The notes beneath the pieces are model-generated. The model ran no database searches, had not been told where the DNA came from, and worked only from the letters and a program-made list of their open reading frames with translations. Positions 7,796 through 16,585 of a stretch of DNA of 24,529 nt are shown here, in pieces. Both the position numbers and the translations under genes were made by a program. This stretch comes from Litorisediminicola beolgyonensis. Its GTDB lineage: Bacteria; Pseudomonadota; Alphaproteobacteria; Rhodobacterales; Rhodobacteraceae. Location of the stretch: positions 1-24,529 of the forward strand of contig NZ_JBHTMU010000050.1 of NCBI RefSeq assembly GCF_042679605.1. Direction: 5' to 3'. The stretch's first letter is position 1. Every line of letters begins with the position of its first letter.

Positions 7796-8677
7796 ATGCG
7801 TCAGGTTCCGACCTACGCTCTCTACGGGGAATTGCTGTCCGCGACGCAGTCGGACCCGGTGCATCACGAGACGATCAAGGAGCGCAGTTCCAAGCATGGA
7901 TGGACAATCCGACTTCACCGGCACGAGAAGCTGGCGCAGGTCTTCCTGTTTCGGAGCGCGCGTGTGCGGCTCAGGCTTGGCGAGGCGGAGTATCGGAGCG
8001 AGGAGCCGCTGCTCCTGGTGGTGCCGCCGGGCGTGCCGCACGGGTTCCATTTCGACGAGGACGTGGTGGGCGATGTGCTGAGCCTGCCGCTCGACCGGCT
8101 GGCCGGGGATATCCGCGCCCGGATCGAGGCGGTGCCCGCGGGGCAGGCGGGCATTCTGCCGCGAAGCGCGGTGGCGCGGTTCGACGAGGTCGAGGCGCTG
8201 ATGGGGCAGATCGGGCGGGTGTTCCACGCGGTCAGCCCGGAGCGGGCGGCGCTATTGTCGGCGCTGGCTCAGGCGGTGATCCTCTATGCGACCGAGAGCG
8301 TCGCGCGGCTGGTGCCGCCGGGGGCCGAGGCGGAGGCGGCGGAGCTGACGCCGCATGAGCGGCAGGCGCAGGCCTTCTGCGCGCTGGTCGAGCGGCATTA
8401 TGCGCAGGATTGGAGCGTGGCGGATTACGCCGAGGAGATCGGCGTCTCGGCGCCGCATCTGAGCCGGGTCTGCCGCCATATCCTCGGCGTCTCGCCCAAT
8501 GCGCTCGTGCGGCAGAGGCGGCTCGTGGAGGCGCGGCGGCTTCTCACCTACACGCGGCTGCCGGTCGCGGATGTGGGGCTCAGGGCCGGATTCCGCGAGG
8601 CGGGGTTCTTCAGCCGGACGTTCAAAGCCGAGACCGGCCTCAGCCCGCGGGCCTTCCGGAGCGACAGCGGCGGCTAG
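7796..8677 (+). CDS. pobR: AraC-family transcriptional regulator, probable PobR
   Basis: The 293-residue protein has an N-terminal cupin-like sensing domain (HRHEKLAQVFLF and the PPGVPHGFHF turn, about residues 40-85). Its C-terminal AraC/XylS DNA-binding domain (about 195-288) has two helix-turn-helix units, WSVADYAEEIGVSAPHLSRV and LPVADVGLRAGFREAGFFSR, followed by the family ending FKAETGLSPRAFR. Divergence from pobA, 175 bp apart, points to activation of pobA by 4-hydroxybenzoate, as known for AraC-type PobR proteins. The effector is inferred from context. The ATG at 7796 follows GGGGGAGA; a longer in-frame reading from 7754 lacks a good start. The last bases overlap the stop codon of the convergent kinase gene. 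Confidence 0.88.
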   Translation: MRQVPTYALYGELLSATQSDPVHHETIKERSSKHGWTIRLHRHEKLAQVFLFRSARVRLRLGEAEYRSEEPLLLVVPPGVPHGFHFDEDVVGDVLSLPLDRLAGDIRARIEAVPAGQAGILPRSAVARFDEVEALMGQIGRVFHAVSPERAALLSALAQAVILYATESVARLVPPGAEAEAAELTPHERQAQAFCALVERHYAQDWSVADYAEEIGVSAPHLSRVCRHILGVSPNALVRQRRLVEARRLLTYTRLPVADVGLRAGFREAGFFSRTFKAETGLSPRAFRSDSGG

Positions 8678-10011
8678 GCGGTGTCGGCGAGCCAGTGTTC
8701 CAGCATGTCGAGGACCGGGAGGACCGCGCCGAGGCGGCTGGCCAACAGGAACATCCCGCCGAGCTTGCGCTGGAGATAGAGCACGTCCATCGGCAGGGGC
8801 GGCGGGACGTAGCCGTCCTCGGCCAGCGCGCGGCCCTCGGCCTGCATCCGGCGGGGCAGGTCGGTCGCGGCGAAATCGAACGCGGCCGGCGCGCGGAGCG
8901 CGGCGAAAACCATGTGGATCATGGTCAGGATGCGGTCGCGGTGGCGCGGGGCCTCGGAGCCGGTCAGGAGGCCCAGCTCATGGGCCAGCGCGGCAATGCG
9001 GTCGGGCTGATCCCTGAGACCGGCCTCGAGCAGGGCGCGGTAGCGGCGGACGAGCTCGGGCGAGAGCGTGCGGGCGGCGCCGAAATCGAGAAGCACGATG
9101 CGGCCCGTGGCCGGGTCGTGGCGGTAATTCGCGAAATTCGGGTCGCTCTGCATTTCGCCAAAGCGGAAGATCTCGGTCAGGGTCAGCTCGACGAGGGCTG
9201 TGGCGAGGCGGTTGCGGTCCGGCTGGGGCAGGGCGGCGGCGGCCTCGATCGGCTCGGAGGCGAGGTAGTCCATCACCAGGCATTGGCCGGTGCTCCAGTC
9301 GGGGTGGAAGGCCGGGACGGAGAACCTCGGGTCGTCCGCGAGCCTCTCGCCGAAGCGCGCGAGCGCCGCACCTTCGCGGGCGTAATCGGTCTCGTCGTGC
9401 AGCTGGCGGCGGGCCTCGTCGAGATAGGGCGCCAGCTCGAACCCCTTGGGCAGGAGGCCCGAGAGCCGCACCAGCGCGCCGACATTGGCGATGTCGCTGT
9501 CGATGCTGCGGGCGACGCCGGGATATTGCACCTTGATCGCCACGTCGCGCCCGTCGCGCAGGAGCGCGCGGTGGACCTGGCCGATGGAGGCGGCGGCCAG
9601 CGGGCGGGGGTCGAAGCGGCGCATCTTCTTCTGCCAGCCGATGCCCCAGTTGGCGTCGAGCACCTGCCGGAGCTGGCGGGGCGGCATGATATGGGCGTCG
9701 TCGCGGAGCCGGGCGAGGATGTCGGCCAGCTCGCGGGGCAAGACCTCGCCCGCGTCCATCGACAGAAGCTGGCCGATCTTGATCGCCGCGCCGCGCATCC
9801 GGGCCAGTTCGTTGGTCAGCCGGGTGAGGTTCGCGGGCGTGATCAGGAGATCGCGGGCGCTCGGACGGCCGCCGCGGCCATATTCGCCCGCCGCGCGCCA
9901 TGCGGCGGAGCCCGCGATCCCGGCCGCGACTCTGCCGAGCCGCGCCATGCGGGTCAGGCGGCCCGAGGGGACGGGCAGGCCTCGGGGGGGCTCGGGGCGG
10001 GTCTCGGACAT
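8674..10011 (-). CDS. ABC1/COQ8-type atypical kinase (UbiB family)
   Basis: The 445-residue protein belongs to the ABC1/ADCK/UbiB family of atypical kinases/ATPases linked to ubiquinone biosynthesis. It shows the KIGQ motif (78-81) of the N-terminal KxGQ extension, an alanine-rich loop AAASIGQVHRA (139-149) replacing the usual glycine-rich loop, the VAIK lysine (Lys160), the MQSDPNFANY catalytic segment (Asp290, Asn295) and LLDFG (Asp309). MQSDPNFANY resembles eukaryotic COQ8 (MQTDPNW.N) more than Escherichia coli UbiB (HADxHPGN). Unlike UbiB, no C-terminal transmembrane pair is obvious. The stop codon overlaps that of pobR, tail to tail. Its start lies 96 bp from the stop of the upstream FMN protein gene on the same strand. 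Confidence 0.9.
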   Translation of the reverse strand: MSETRPEPPRGLPVPSGRLTRMARLGRVAAGIAGSAAWRAAGEYGRGGRPSARDLLITPANLTRLTNELARMRGAAIKIGQLLSMDAGEVLPRELADILARLRDDAHIMPPRQLRQVLDANWGIGWQKKMRRFDPRPLAAASIGQVHRALLRDGRDVAIKVQYPGVARSIDSDIANVGALVRLSGLLPKGFELAPYLDEARRQLHDETDYAREGAALARFGERLADDPRFSVPAFHPDWSTGQCLVMDYLASEPIEAAAALPQPDRNRLATALVELTLTEIFRFGEMQSDPNFANYRHDPATGRIVLLDFGAARTLSPELVRRYRALLEAGLRDQPDRIAALAHELGLLTGSEAPRHRDRILTMIHMVFAALRAPAAFDFAATDLPRRMQAEGRALAEDGYVPPPLPMDVLYLQRKLGGMFLLASRLGAVLPVLDMLEHWLADTA

Positions 10012-10107
10012 CGCTTTGGCTCGGCCTTTCCAGCGCTCGGCGGTGAGCGGGAAGCTAGGCCGGGCGGGCCGGAGAGAAAGGCGCGTGTCGTCGCAGGGCG
10101 GGCGGCG

Positions 10108-11703
10108 TCACTCCACGTCGAAGGGCTCGAAATTGTCGGCGCGCGCGCGCTTCCAGCGGTTGAGATAGCCGAAATCGTCCTTCTCGTCGCGCAGGAGAAA
10201 CCCGTTCGGGAGATAGGGATAGACCTCTTCGCCGGTGACCATGTCGCGGTCGCCCTCGCGCATCAGAAGGTGATGGGGGCGGAAGTCGCCGGGATGGGCG
10301 AGGCCCGCGGCACCGGTCATCTCCTGCAGCGCCTTGAGGGTGTTCTGGTGAAAGCGGAAGACGCGCTCGGATTTTTCGGTGACGTCGAGCGCGCGCATGC
10401 GCATCGGGTCCTGCGTCGCCACGCCCACGGGGCAGTGGTTGGTGTGGCAGGCCTGCGCCTGGATGCAGCCGATGGAGAACATGAAGCCGCGCGCGGAATT
10501 GGCCCAGTCGGCGCCGAGCGCGAGGATCTTGGCGATGTCGAAGGAGGTCACGAGCTTGGCCGATGCGCCGATCTTGAGCCGGTCGCGCAGGCCCGCGCCG
10601 CGCAGCGTGTTGTGGGCGAAGACCAGCCCCTCGACGAGCGGCATGCCGAGATGGTCGGCGAATTCGAGGGGCGCCGCGCCGGTGCCGCCCTCCTTGCCGT
10701 CGACGACGATGAAATCGGGCACGATGCCGGTCTCGATCATCGCCTTGACGATGCACATGAACTCGCGCCGGTGGCCGATGCAGAGCTTGAAGCCGACGGG
10801 CTTGCCGCTGGCGTTCTCGCGCAATTTGCCGATGAACTCCATCAGCCCGATGGGGGTCGAGAACTCGGGATGGGAGGCGGGCGAGACGCAGTCCTGGCCC
10901 ATCGGCACGCCACGCGCCTCGGCGATCTCGGGCGAGATCTTGGAGGCCGGGAGCACGCCGCCATGGCCGGGCTTGGCGCCCTGACTGAGCTTCAGCTCGA
11001 CGAGCTTGACCTGGGGGTCGGCGGCGGTGTCGCGGAACTTGGCGGCGTCGAAGCGGCCCTCGGGCGTGCGGCAGCCGAAATAGCCCGAGCCGACCTCGTA
11101 GATCAGGTCGCCGCCGCCCTCGCGGTGGTAGCGGCTGATGCCGCCCTCGCCGGTGTCATGGGCGAAGCCGCCCTTCGCGGCGCCCTTGTTCAGCGCGAGG
11201 ATGGCATTGGCCGAGAGCGCGCCGAAGGACATCGCGGAGATATTGTAGAGCGAGGCGTCATAGGGCGCTGTGCAGTCGGGGCCGCCGATCCGGACGCGGA
11301 AATCGTGGCTCTCGATATGCTTGGGCGCGGTCGAATGCGTGATCCATTCGTAGCCGGAATCGTAGACCCGCTTGCGGGTGCCGAAGGGGCGCTTGTCCTC
11401 GACGCCCTTGGCGCGCTGGTAGACGATCGAGCGCTTGTCGCGGGAGAAGGGCTCTTCGTCCTGGTCGCTCTCGATCAGGTATTGGCGGATCTCGGGGCGG
11501 ATGCCCTCGAAGAGAAAGCGCATATGGCCGAGGACGGGGTAGTTGCGGAGGATCGAGTGGCTGGTCTGGGTGACGTCGTAGACGCCGATGACCGAGAGCG
11601 CGCCGAAGAGCGCGACACCGAGGAGGAACCAGGGCGACCAGAAGAGGCCGATCACGCAGACGACGGTCAGGACGATGACGCTGCCGAAGAGAAAGAACCG
11701 CAT
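10108..11703 (-). CDS. FMN-binding glutamate synthase family protein, membrane-anchored
   Basis: The 531-residue protein matches the central and FMN-binding domains of the glutamate synthase large subunit but lacks the glutaminase domain. Two hydrophobic segments at the N-terminus (about residues 3-22 and 25-42) suggest membrane anchoring. FMN-site and barrel signatures include SAMSFGALSANAI, GEGGISRYH, GAKPGHGGVLP and VVDGKEGGTGAAP. A cysteine cluster, SIGCIQAQACHTNHCPVG, corresponds to the 3Fe-4S site of GltS. Such stand-alone proteins are widespread and their substrate is mostly unsettled, so calling it glutamate synthase proper would be an over-call. The ATG at 11703 is chosen because GGAGG precedes it and hydrophobic residues follow directly; an in-frame opening to 11859 adds a low-complexity stretch. 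Confidence 0.88.
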   Translation of the reverse strand: MRFFLFGSVIVLTVVCVIGLFWSPWFLLGVALFGALSVIGVYDVTQTSHSILRNYPVLGHMRFLFEGIRPEIRQYLIESDQDEEPFSRDKRSIVYQRAKGVEDKRPFGTRKRVYDSGYEWITHSTAPKHIESHDFRVRIGGPDCTAPYDASLYNISAMSFGALSANAILALNKGAAKGGFAHDTGEGGISRYHREGGGDLIYEVGSGYFGCRTPEGRFDAAKFRDTAADPQVKLVELKLSQGAKPGHGGVLPASKISPEIAEARGVPMGQDCVSPASHPEFSTPIGLMEFIGKLRENASGKPVGFKLCIGHRREFMCIVKAMIETGIVPDFIVVDGKEGGTGAAPLEFADHLGMPLVEGLVFAHNTLRGAGLRDRLKIGASAKLVTSFDIAKILALGADWANSARGFMFSIGCIQAQACHTNHCPVGVATQDPMRMRALDVTEKSERVFRFHQNTLKALQEMTGAAGLAHPGDFRPHHLLMREGDRDMVTGEEVYPYLPNGFLLRDEKDDFGYLNRWKRARADNFEPFDVE

Positions 11704-11806
11704 GAGACCTCCGAATAGGGCAGGTGGCGCGGGTCCCGGTGGACCGGTCTGTCCGTGTGATGGTCCCGCGCCCAATTGCGGCGACGATAGACCAGCGTCC
11801 CGCGCC

Positions 11807-11846
11807 GAGGCCAGTGCGAATGCATGAAAATGAGGCACTTGGCCTC
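11807..11846. promoter_or_regulatory. Imperfect 11-bp dyad upstream of the DUF1992 gene
   Basis: GAGGCCAGTGC (11807-11817) and GCACTTGGCCTC (11835-11846) pair with a single bulged T around a 17-base loop. It lies between the divergent FMN-protein gene and the DUF1992 gene, roughly 100 bp from each start. No T-run is present. It may be an operator half-site pair or a leader hairpin; its function is unknown. Confidence 0.3.
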
Positions 11847-11936
11847 CGGGGTGGGGCATGACGGCAGGGCCGTTCTCTGCTACCCGGGTGCCGTGCCTGT
11901 GCCGTGGCGCAGGCCCGGACGCATGGGAGACCGGAG

Positions 11937-12272
11937 ATGACCCAGTCCTTTGACCGCCTCGTGGAGCGGCAGATCCAGAAAGCCCTGGCCGACGGTCAGC
12001 TGACGGGCTTGCAGGGAGAAGGCAAACCGCTGCCGGACCGGAGCGGCGAGGCCTTCACGGACATGGCGACGGCGGTTGCGACGCGGATCATGGCGGAGGC
12101 CGGGGCGCTGCCCGAGGAGTTCAGGATCAAGAAGCTCCTCGAGGCGGCGAAGCTCAGATACCGAGAGGCCGCGAGCGATGCGGAGCGGCGACTGGCGATG
12201 GCGCTGATCTCGGATCTGGAGCTGCGCTACAATATCGCCGTCGAGGCGCGGCGGCGCTTCATGGGGCATTAG
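11937..12272 (+). CDS. DUF1992 (DnaJ-homologue C28-like) protein
   Basis: The 111-residue soluble protein shows the DUF1992 core near its start: ERQIQKALADGQLTGLQGEGKPL (about residues 9-31), where the GxGKPL motif is typical. A helical remainder follows, ending LRYNIAVEARRRFMGH. DUF1992 is also called DnaJ homologue subfamily C member 28, conserved domain, but no J-domain is present here. The function in bacteria is not established. The ATG at 11937 is preceded by CCGGAG; a GTG 11 codons upstream is a weaker alternative. It is convergent with the RND permease gene, 38 bp away. Confidence 0.85.
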   Translation: MTQSFDRLVERQIQKALADGQLTGLQGEGKPLPDRSGEAFTDMATAVATRIMAEAGALPEEFRIKKLLEAAKLRYREAASDAERRLAMALISDLELRYNIAVEARRRFMGH

Positions 12273-12298
12273 GCGCCGGGGTTGCCCGCCCCGCGCCT
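12271..12298. terminator. GC-rich hairpin between convergent genes
   Basis: AGGCGCCGGGG (12271-12281) and CCCCGCGCCT (12289-12298) pair with one bulged C and a 7-base loop, starting inside the DUF1992 stop codon and ending 13 bp from the RND permease stop. Its location between two convergent genes suits a bidirectional terminator, but neither side has a T-run. Confidence 0.35.
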
Positions 12299-12310
12299 CA
12301 GGCTCAGGGC

Positions 12311-15300
12311 TCAGCCAAGCGCCTCGCCCAGCTCGTTTTCCAGCTGCCGCATCGCCTCGGCGCGGGGCTTCGAGAAGCGCGCGAGGAGGAGATAGGCGAC
12401 CGGCGTCAGGTAAAGCGTCGAGAGCGTGGCGAGGCCGAGCCCGCCGACGATCACCCAGCCGAGCGCCTCGCGCGCCTCGGCCCCCGCGCCCGAGGACAGG
12501 ATCAGCGGCACGCCGCCCAGCACGGTCGAGGTCATTGTCATCATCACCGGGCGCAGGCGGATGGTGGAGGCGTCGGTGATGGCGTCGCGCAGGTCCGCGC
12601 CGCGGTCGCGCAGTTGGTTGGCGAACTCGACGATCAGGATGCCGTTCTTGGCCATGATCCCGATCAGCATCACGAGCCCGATCTGGCTGTAGACGTTGAG
12701 GCTGAGCCCGGTGAACAGCAGCGCGAAAATCGCGCAGGCCAGACCCAGGGGCACCGTGGCCATGACGACCACCGCCGAGATCACGCTTTCGAATTGTGCC
12801 GAGAGGACGAGGAACACGACGATGATCGCGAAGCCGAAGGTCACCAGAAGGCCCGAGGCGGTCTGGTTCAGCGTCGCGGCCTCTGCGAGCGGCACGATGC
12901 GGTTCTCCTCGGCCAGGATGTCCTGGGCCAGGGCTTCGGTCTGGGCGAGCGCGTCCCCGAGCGACAGTTCGGGCGTGAGCCCCGCGGAGATCTCGACCGA
13001 GCGGTTCTGGCCCTCGCGTTCGAGCTCGGGCGCAACGGCGCGTTCCTCGAGCGTGACGAAGCTCGACATCGGCACGGTCTGGCCGCTTCCGGTCTGCACG
13101 AAGATGTTGCTCAGGTCGCTCGGGTCGTCGACCGGGTCCGAGGTCGAGAGCATCTGGATGTCGTAGCTCTTGTCGTCGATGAAGACCGAGCCCACGGTGC
13201 GCCCGTCGAGCACGGCGCGGAGTGCTTCGCCGAGACCCGCGATCTCGATCCCGAGATCCGAGGCGCGCTGGCGGTCGATCTCGATGAAGAGCTGCGGCTG
13301 GGTGGTCTCGTATTCGAGCCGCACCTGCCCGAAGGCGGGGTTTTCCTGCATCCGCGCGACGAGCGCTTCGGAGACCTCGGCGAGCTGGGCGTAATTGTCG
13401 CCGGTCACCGCGAAGGTCAGGCCGCGCCCGGCGCCGCGGATGCCCAGCGAATTGGGCTGGATGGCGAAGGCGCGCACGCCGATGACGCCGCCGAGCTTGC
13501 CGTTGATCTCGCCCACGATCTCGTCCTGGCTGCGGGCGCGTTCGCTCCAGGGGGCGAGGGTGAAGACCATGAAACCGCGATTGTCGGCGCCGAAGCCGGT
13601 GATCGAGAAGATGTTCTCGACCTCGCCGGTGTCGCGGAGCGGCGCGATCACGTCCTCGATCTCGCGCATCTTGCCGGTGGTGTAGTCGAGCGAGACGCCC
13701 TGTGGGGTCGTCACCGACAGAAGCGCCACGGCGCGGTCCTCGCGGGGCGTCAGTTCCTGCCGGATTCCGGAAGAGACGAAGACCGCGGTGGCTGCGAAGA
13801 GCGCGGCGATGACGACGATCAGGATCGGCATGTCGAGCGCCCAGGAAAGCGTGCGCCTGTAGAGCCCGGCGAGCCGGTCGCCGACCCAGATCATCGGGCC
13901 GCGCGCGCCGGTGTCGGGCTCGCGGGTCAGAAGGAGGCTCGCGAGCACCGGGCAGAGCGTCAGCGCCACAACCGACGACAGCGCGACGGCCATGGCGAGG
14001 GTGAAGCCGAACTCGCGGAAGAGCCCGCCCGCCTGACCGGGCAGGAAGGACAGCGGCACGAAGACCGCCGCGAGCGTGGCGGTGGTGGTGACCACGGCGA
14101 AGAACACCTCGCGCGTGCCGAGGACGGCCGCGGCGCGCGGGCCGATCCCCTCGCCGCGGCGGCGGACGATGTTCTCGAGGACGACGATGGCGTCGTCGAC
14201 GACCATGCCGGTCGCCAGGACCAGCGCCAGGAGCGTGAGGATATTGACCGAGAATCCGGCCATGTAGACCGCCGCCAGCGTGCCGATCAGCGCGACGGGC
14301 ATGGTGAGCGCCGGGATCAGCGTGGCGCGCATGTCGCGCAGGAAGAGGTAGATCACCACCACGACGATGCCGATGGCGAGGCCGAGCGTCTTCAGCACCT
14401 CCTCGATGGAGCCGCGGATGAAGACCGCGTCGTCGGAGGTGACGAAGATCGAGACATCCTCGGGCAGGGTGCGGTCGAGCTCGGCCACGACCTCGCGCAC
14501 GGCGGCGGAGATCTCGAGCGTGTTCGAGGTGGCCTGCCGGATGATCCCGAGGCCGATCCCGGTGGCGCCGTTGGCGCGCAGCACGGTCTCGTCGGGGGCG
14601 GGGCCGAGGGTGACGCGCGCCACGTCGCGCAGGTGCACATCGGGGGCGAGCTGGAGGTCCTCGAACCCGGCGGGGGTGGCCACGGTCGCGGTGGTGCGCA
14701 CCGAGATCGACTGGCTGTCGCCGGACAAGTCCCCGGCGGGCGCGTCGAAATCGGCATCGCTCAGCGCGCTGCGGATATCGGCGAGGGTGAGGCCGCGCGC
14801 GGCCAGCGCCGACTGGTCGATATCGACCCGGAAGATCGGTTCGCGGTCGCCGTAGATCTGCAGGTCGGCCACGCCGTCGAGCGACAGGAGCCGGTCCTCG
14901 ACCCGGTCCTGCACGATGCGGGTCAGGTCCTGCGGCGAGCGGCCTGGAGCGGTCACCGCGACGCGGACGACCGGCTGGGCATTGGCGTCGGCCTTGACGA
15001 TCTCAGGCGTGTCGGCCTCGTCGGGGAGCTGGTTGGCGATGCGGGCGACGCTGTCTCGGACATCGGTGGCGGCGACGTCGAGATCGACATCGTCCTGGAA
15101 CTCGATGGTGACGCGGCTGCGCCCGAAGCGCGAATTGGACGAGATCGAGCGGACCCCGGCGACGCGGCCGACCGCGCCCTCGATCCGGCCGGTGACCTCC
15201 TGGTCGACGCTTTCGGGCGAGGCGCCGGAGTATTGCGTGGTGACGGTGACGACGGGGCGGTCGACATTGGGCAGCTCGCGCACTTCGACCCCGAAGAGCG

Positions 15301-15409
15301 CGGCGAGACCGGCCAGGACGATGAGCGCGCTCAGGACGAAGGAGAGGATCGGGCGACGCACGAAAAGCGCGGTGCCGGAGCCGGAGACGGTTTCGGGCGT
15401 GTCGGTCAT
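12311..15409 (-). CDS. RND-family efflux transporter, permease subunit
   Basis: The 1032-residue inner-membrane protein has AcrB/MexB-like architecture: a first transmembrane helix near residues 21-40, a large periplasmic domain, a helix bundle from about 335, a second periplasmic domain, and a final helix bundle. The proton-relay aspartate pair is in GMVVDDAIVVLENI (Asp405 and Asp406), and the matching lysine is in LIGIMAKNGILIVEFANQ of the second half. Length is normal for the HAE family of multidrug exporters. The substrate cannot be predicted. It begins 15 bp after the stop of the membrane-fusion-protein gene, on the same strand and clearly in one operon. No outer-membrane factor gene or dedicated regulator lies beside the pair. 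Confidence 0.94.
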   Translation of the reverse strand: MTDTPETVSGSGTALFVRRPILSFVLSALIVLAGLAALFGVEVRELPNVDRPVVTVTTQYSGASPESVDQEVTGRIEGAVGRVAGVRSISSNSRFGRSRVTIEFQDDVDLDVAATDVRDSVARIANQLPDEADTPEIVKADANAQPVVRVAVTAPGRSPQDLTRIVQDRVEDRLLSLDGVADLQIYGDREPIFRVDIDQSALAARGLTLADIRSALSDADFDAPAGDLSGDSQSISVRTTATVATPAGFEDLQLAPDVHLRDVARVTLGPAPDETVLRANGATGIGLGIIRQATSNTLEISAAVREVVAELDRTLPEDVSIFVTSDDAVFIRGSIEEVLKTLGLAIGIVVVVIYLFLRDMRATLIPALTMPVALIGTLAAVYMAGFSVNILTLLALVLATGMVVDDAIVVLENIVRRRGEGIGPRAAAVLGTREVFFAVVTTTATLAAVFVPLSFLPGQAGGLFREFGFTLAMAVALSSVVALTLCPVLASLLLTREPDTGARGPMIWVGDRLAGLYRRTLSWALDMPILIVVIAALFAATAVFVSSGIRQELTPREDRAVALLSVTTPQGVSLDYTTGKMREIEDVIAPLRDTGEVENIFSITGFGADNRGFMVFTLAPWSERARSQDEIVGEINGKLGGVIGVRAFAIQPNSLGIRGAGRGLTFAVTGDNYAQLAEVSEALVARMQENPAFGQVRLEYETTQPQLFIEIDRQRASDLGIEIAGLGEALRAVLDGRTVGSVFIDDKSYDIQMLSTSDPVDDPSDLSNIFVQTGSGQTVPMSSFVTLEERAVAPELEREGQNRSVEISAGLTPELSLGDALAQTEALAQDILAEENRIVPLAEAATLNQTASGLLVTFGFAIIVVFLVLSAQFESVISAVVVMATVPLGLACAIFALLFTGLSLNVYSQIGLVMLIGIMAKNGILIVEFANQLRDRGADLRDAITDASTIRLRPVMMTMTSTVLGGVPLILSSGAGAEAREALGWVIVGGLGLATLSTLYLTPVAYLLLARFSKPRAEAMRQLENELGEALG

Positions 15410-15424
15410 GGCGCGGGTCCCGTC

Positions 15425-16585
15425 TCAGAGATGCCGGGGCGCGGGCGAGGGCAATGCCGCGCTTTTCTCGGGCGCAAGCTCGACCTCGGCGCCGGGGCGG
15501 AGGGTCTGGACGCCTTCGATCACCACCGTCTCCCCGGGGGCAAGCTCGCCCTCGACAAGGACGCGGTCGGCATCGCGCTGGCGGATGGTGACGAAGACGC
15601 GCTCGGCCTTGCCGTCGCGCACCGCCCAGACATAGGAGCCCTCGGACGCCCATTGCACCGCGAGCGGATCGACCGCGACAAGCGTCTCGCCGGGGAAGCG
15701 CAGGGTGACGACGAAGGCCATGCCGCTGCGGAGCGCATCGTTGTCGTTGGGCAGGCGGCCCTGGACGCGGAGGGTGCGGGAGGTGCGGTCGACAAGGCTG
15801 TCGACGGCGCGGATGGTGCCGGAGAGCACCTCGTCGGGCAGGCCCAGGGGCCGCGCTTCGAGCGTCATGCCGGGCGAGACGCGGCCGACGACGCGGGCAG
15901 GGACGCGGAACTCGACGAGGATCTCGCTGCGGTCGACGAGGGTCGCGACCTCTTCCTGCGCGGAGAGAAGATCGCCGATTTCGACGTCGATCAGGCCGAC
16001 GCGGCCCGCGAAAGGCGCGCGGACGCTGCGGCGGTCGAGCTCGTATTGCGCTTCGCGCAGCGCCAGTTCGGCGGTCCGGAGCGCCAGCTGCGCCTCGCGC
16101 TCGCGCACCTCGGTGACGGCGCCGGTGCCCTGCAGGCGGGTCAGGCGCTGGGCCTCGTCGCTGGCATCCTCGAGCATCAGTTGGGCGCGTTCCAGCGCGA
16201 TGCGCTGGGCGGCGGCGTCGAGACGGAGAAGGACGTCGCCCTCGGCCACGGTGCCGCCAAGCTCGGTCGCGACCTCGGTCACCTCGCCGCTGACCTCGGC
16301 GCGCAGCAGCGCGGTGCGCAGCGCGCGCCCATCGCCGATGGCCTCGACCACATCGTTGGTTTCGGCCTCGACGACTTCGGCGGTGACCACGCGGGCAGGT
16401 CCGCGCCCGCCGAACCCGCCGCGCCCGCCGGAGGATTCGGCGGCGGCGACCTCGATCCCCAGCATTTCGGCGACGCCGATGCGGTCGAGAAAGGCGGCGG
16501 CGGACGGGACGTAGGTGATCCAGACGAAGAGCGCGACAGCGACGGCCGCGAGGGAAAGGAGAAGCTGGCTGGCGTGACGCATCAT
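15425..16585 (-). CDS. RND efflux membrane-fusion protein (periplasmic adaptor)
   Basis: The 386-residue adaptor has an N-terminal signal-anchor (about residues 7-28) and a short glycine/arginine-rich linker (SSGGRGGFGGRGPARVV, about 51-67). The first lipoyl half follows (VSGEVTEVATELGGTVAEGDVLLRLD), then a helical hairpin (about 127-185), the second lipoyl half (RAPFAGRVGLIDVEIGD), a beta-barrel and a C-terminal membrane-proximal domain. It links the RND permease to an outer-membrane channel across the periplasm. The ATG at 16585 (doubled with one at 16582) is chosen because the signal-anchor begins there; the frame is open upstream to 16804 without signal-like sequence. It is the first gene of the efflux operon. 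Confidence 0.92.
   Translation of the reverse strand: MMRHASQLLLSLAAVAVALFVWITYVPSAAAFLDRIGVAEMLGIEVAAAESSGGRGGFGGRGPARVVTAEVVEAETNDVVEAIGDGRALRTALLRAEVSGEVTEVATELGGTVAEGDVLLRLDAAAQRIALERAQLMLEDASDEAQRLTRLQGTGAVTEVREREAQLALRTAELALREAQYELDRRSVRAPFAGRVGLIDVEIGDLLSAQEEVATLVDRSEILVEFRVPARVVGRVSPGMTLEARPLGLPDEVLSGTIRAVDSLVDRTSRTLRVQGRLPNDNDALRSGMAFVVTLRFPGETLVAVDPLAVQWASEGSYVWAVRDGKAERVFVTIRQRDADRVLVEGELAPGETVVIEGVQTLRPGAEVELAPEKSAALPSPAPRHL

Noticed and set aside
8410..11718. Very long plus-strand open frame (about 1100 codons) across the kinase and FMN-protein genes
   Set aside because: It is antisense to two well-recognised genes and has low-complexity, charge-rich composition typical of shadow frames in high-GC DNA.
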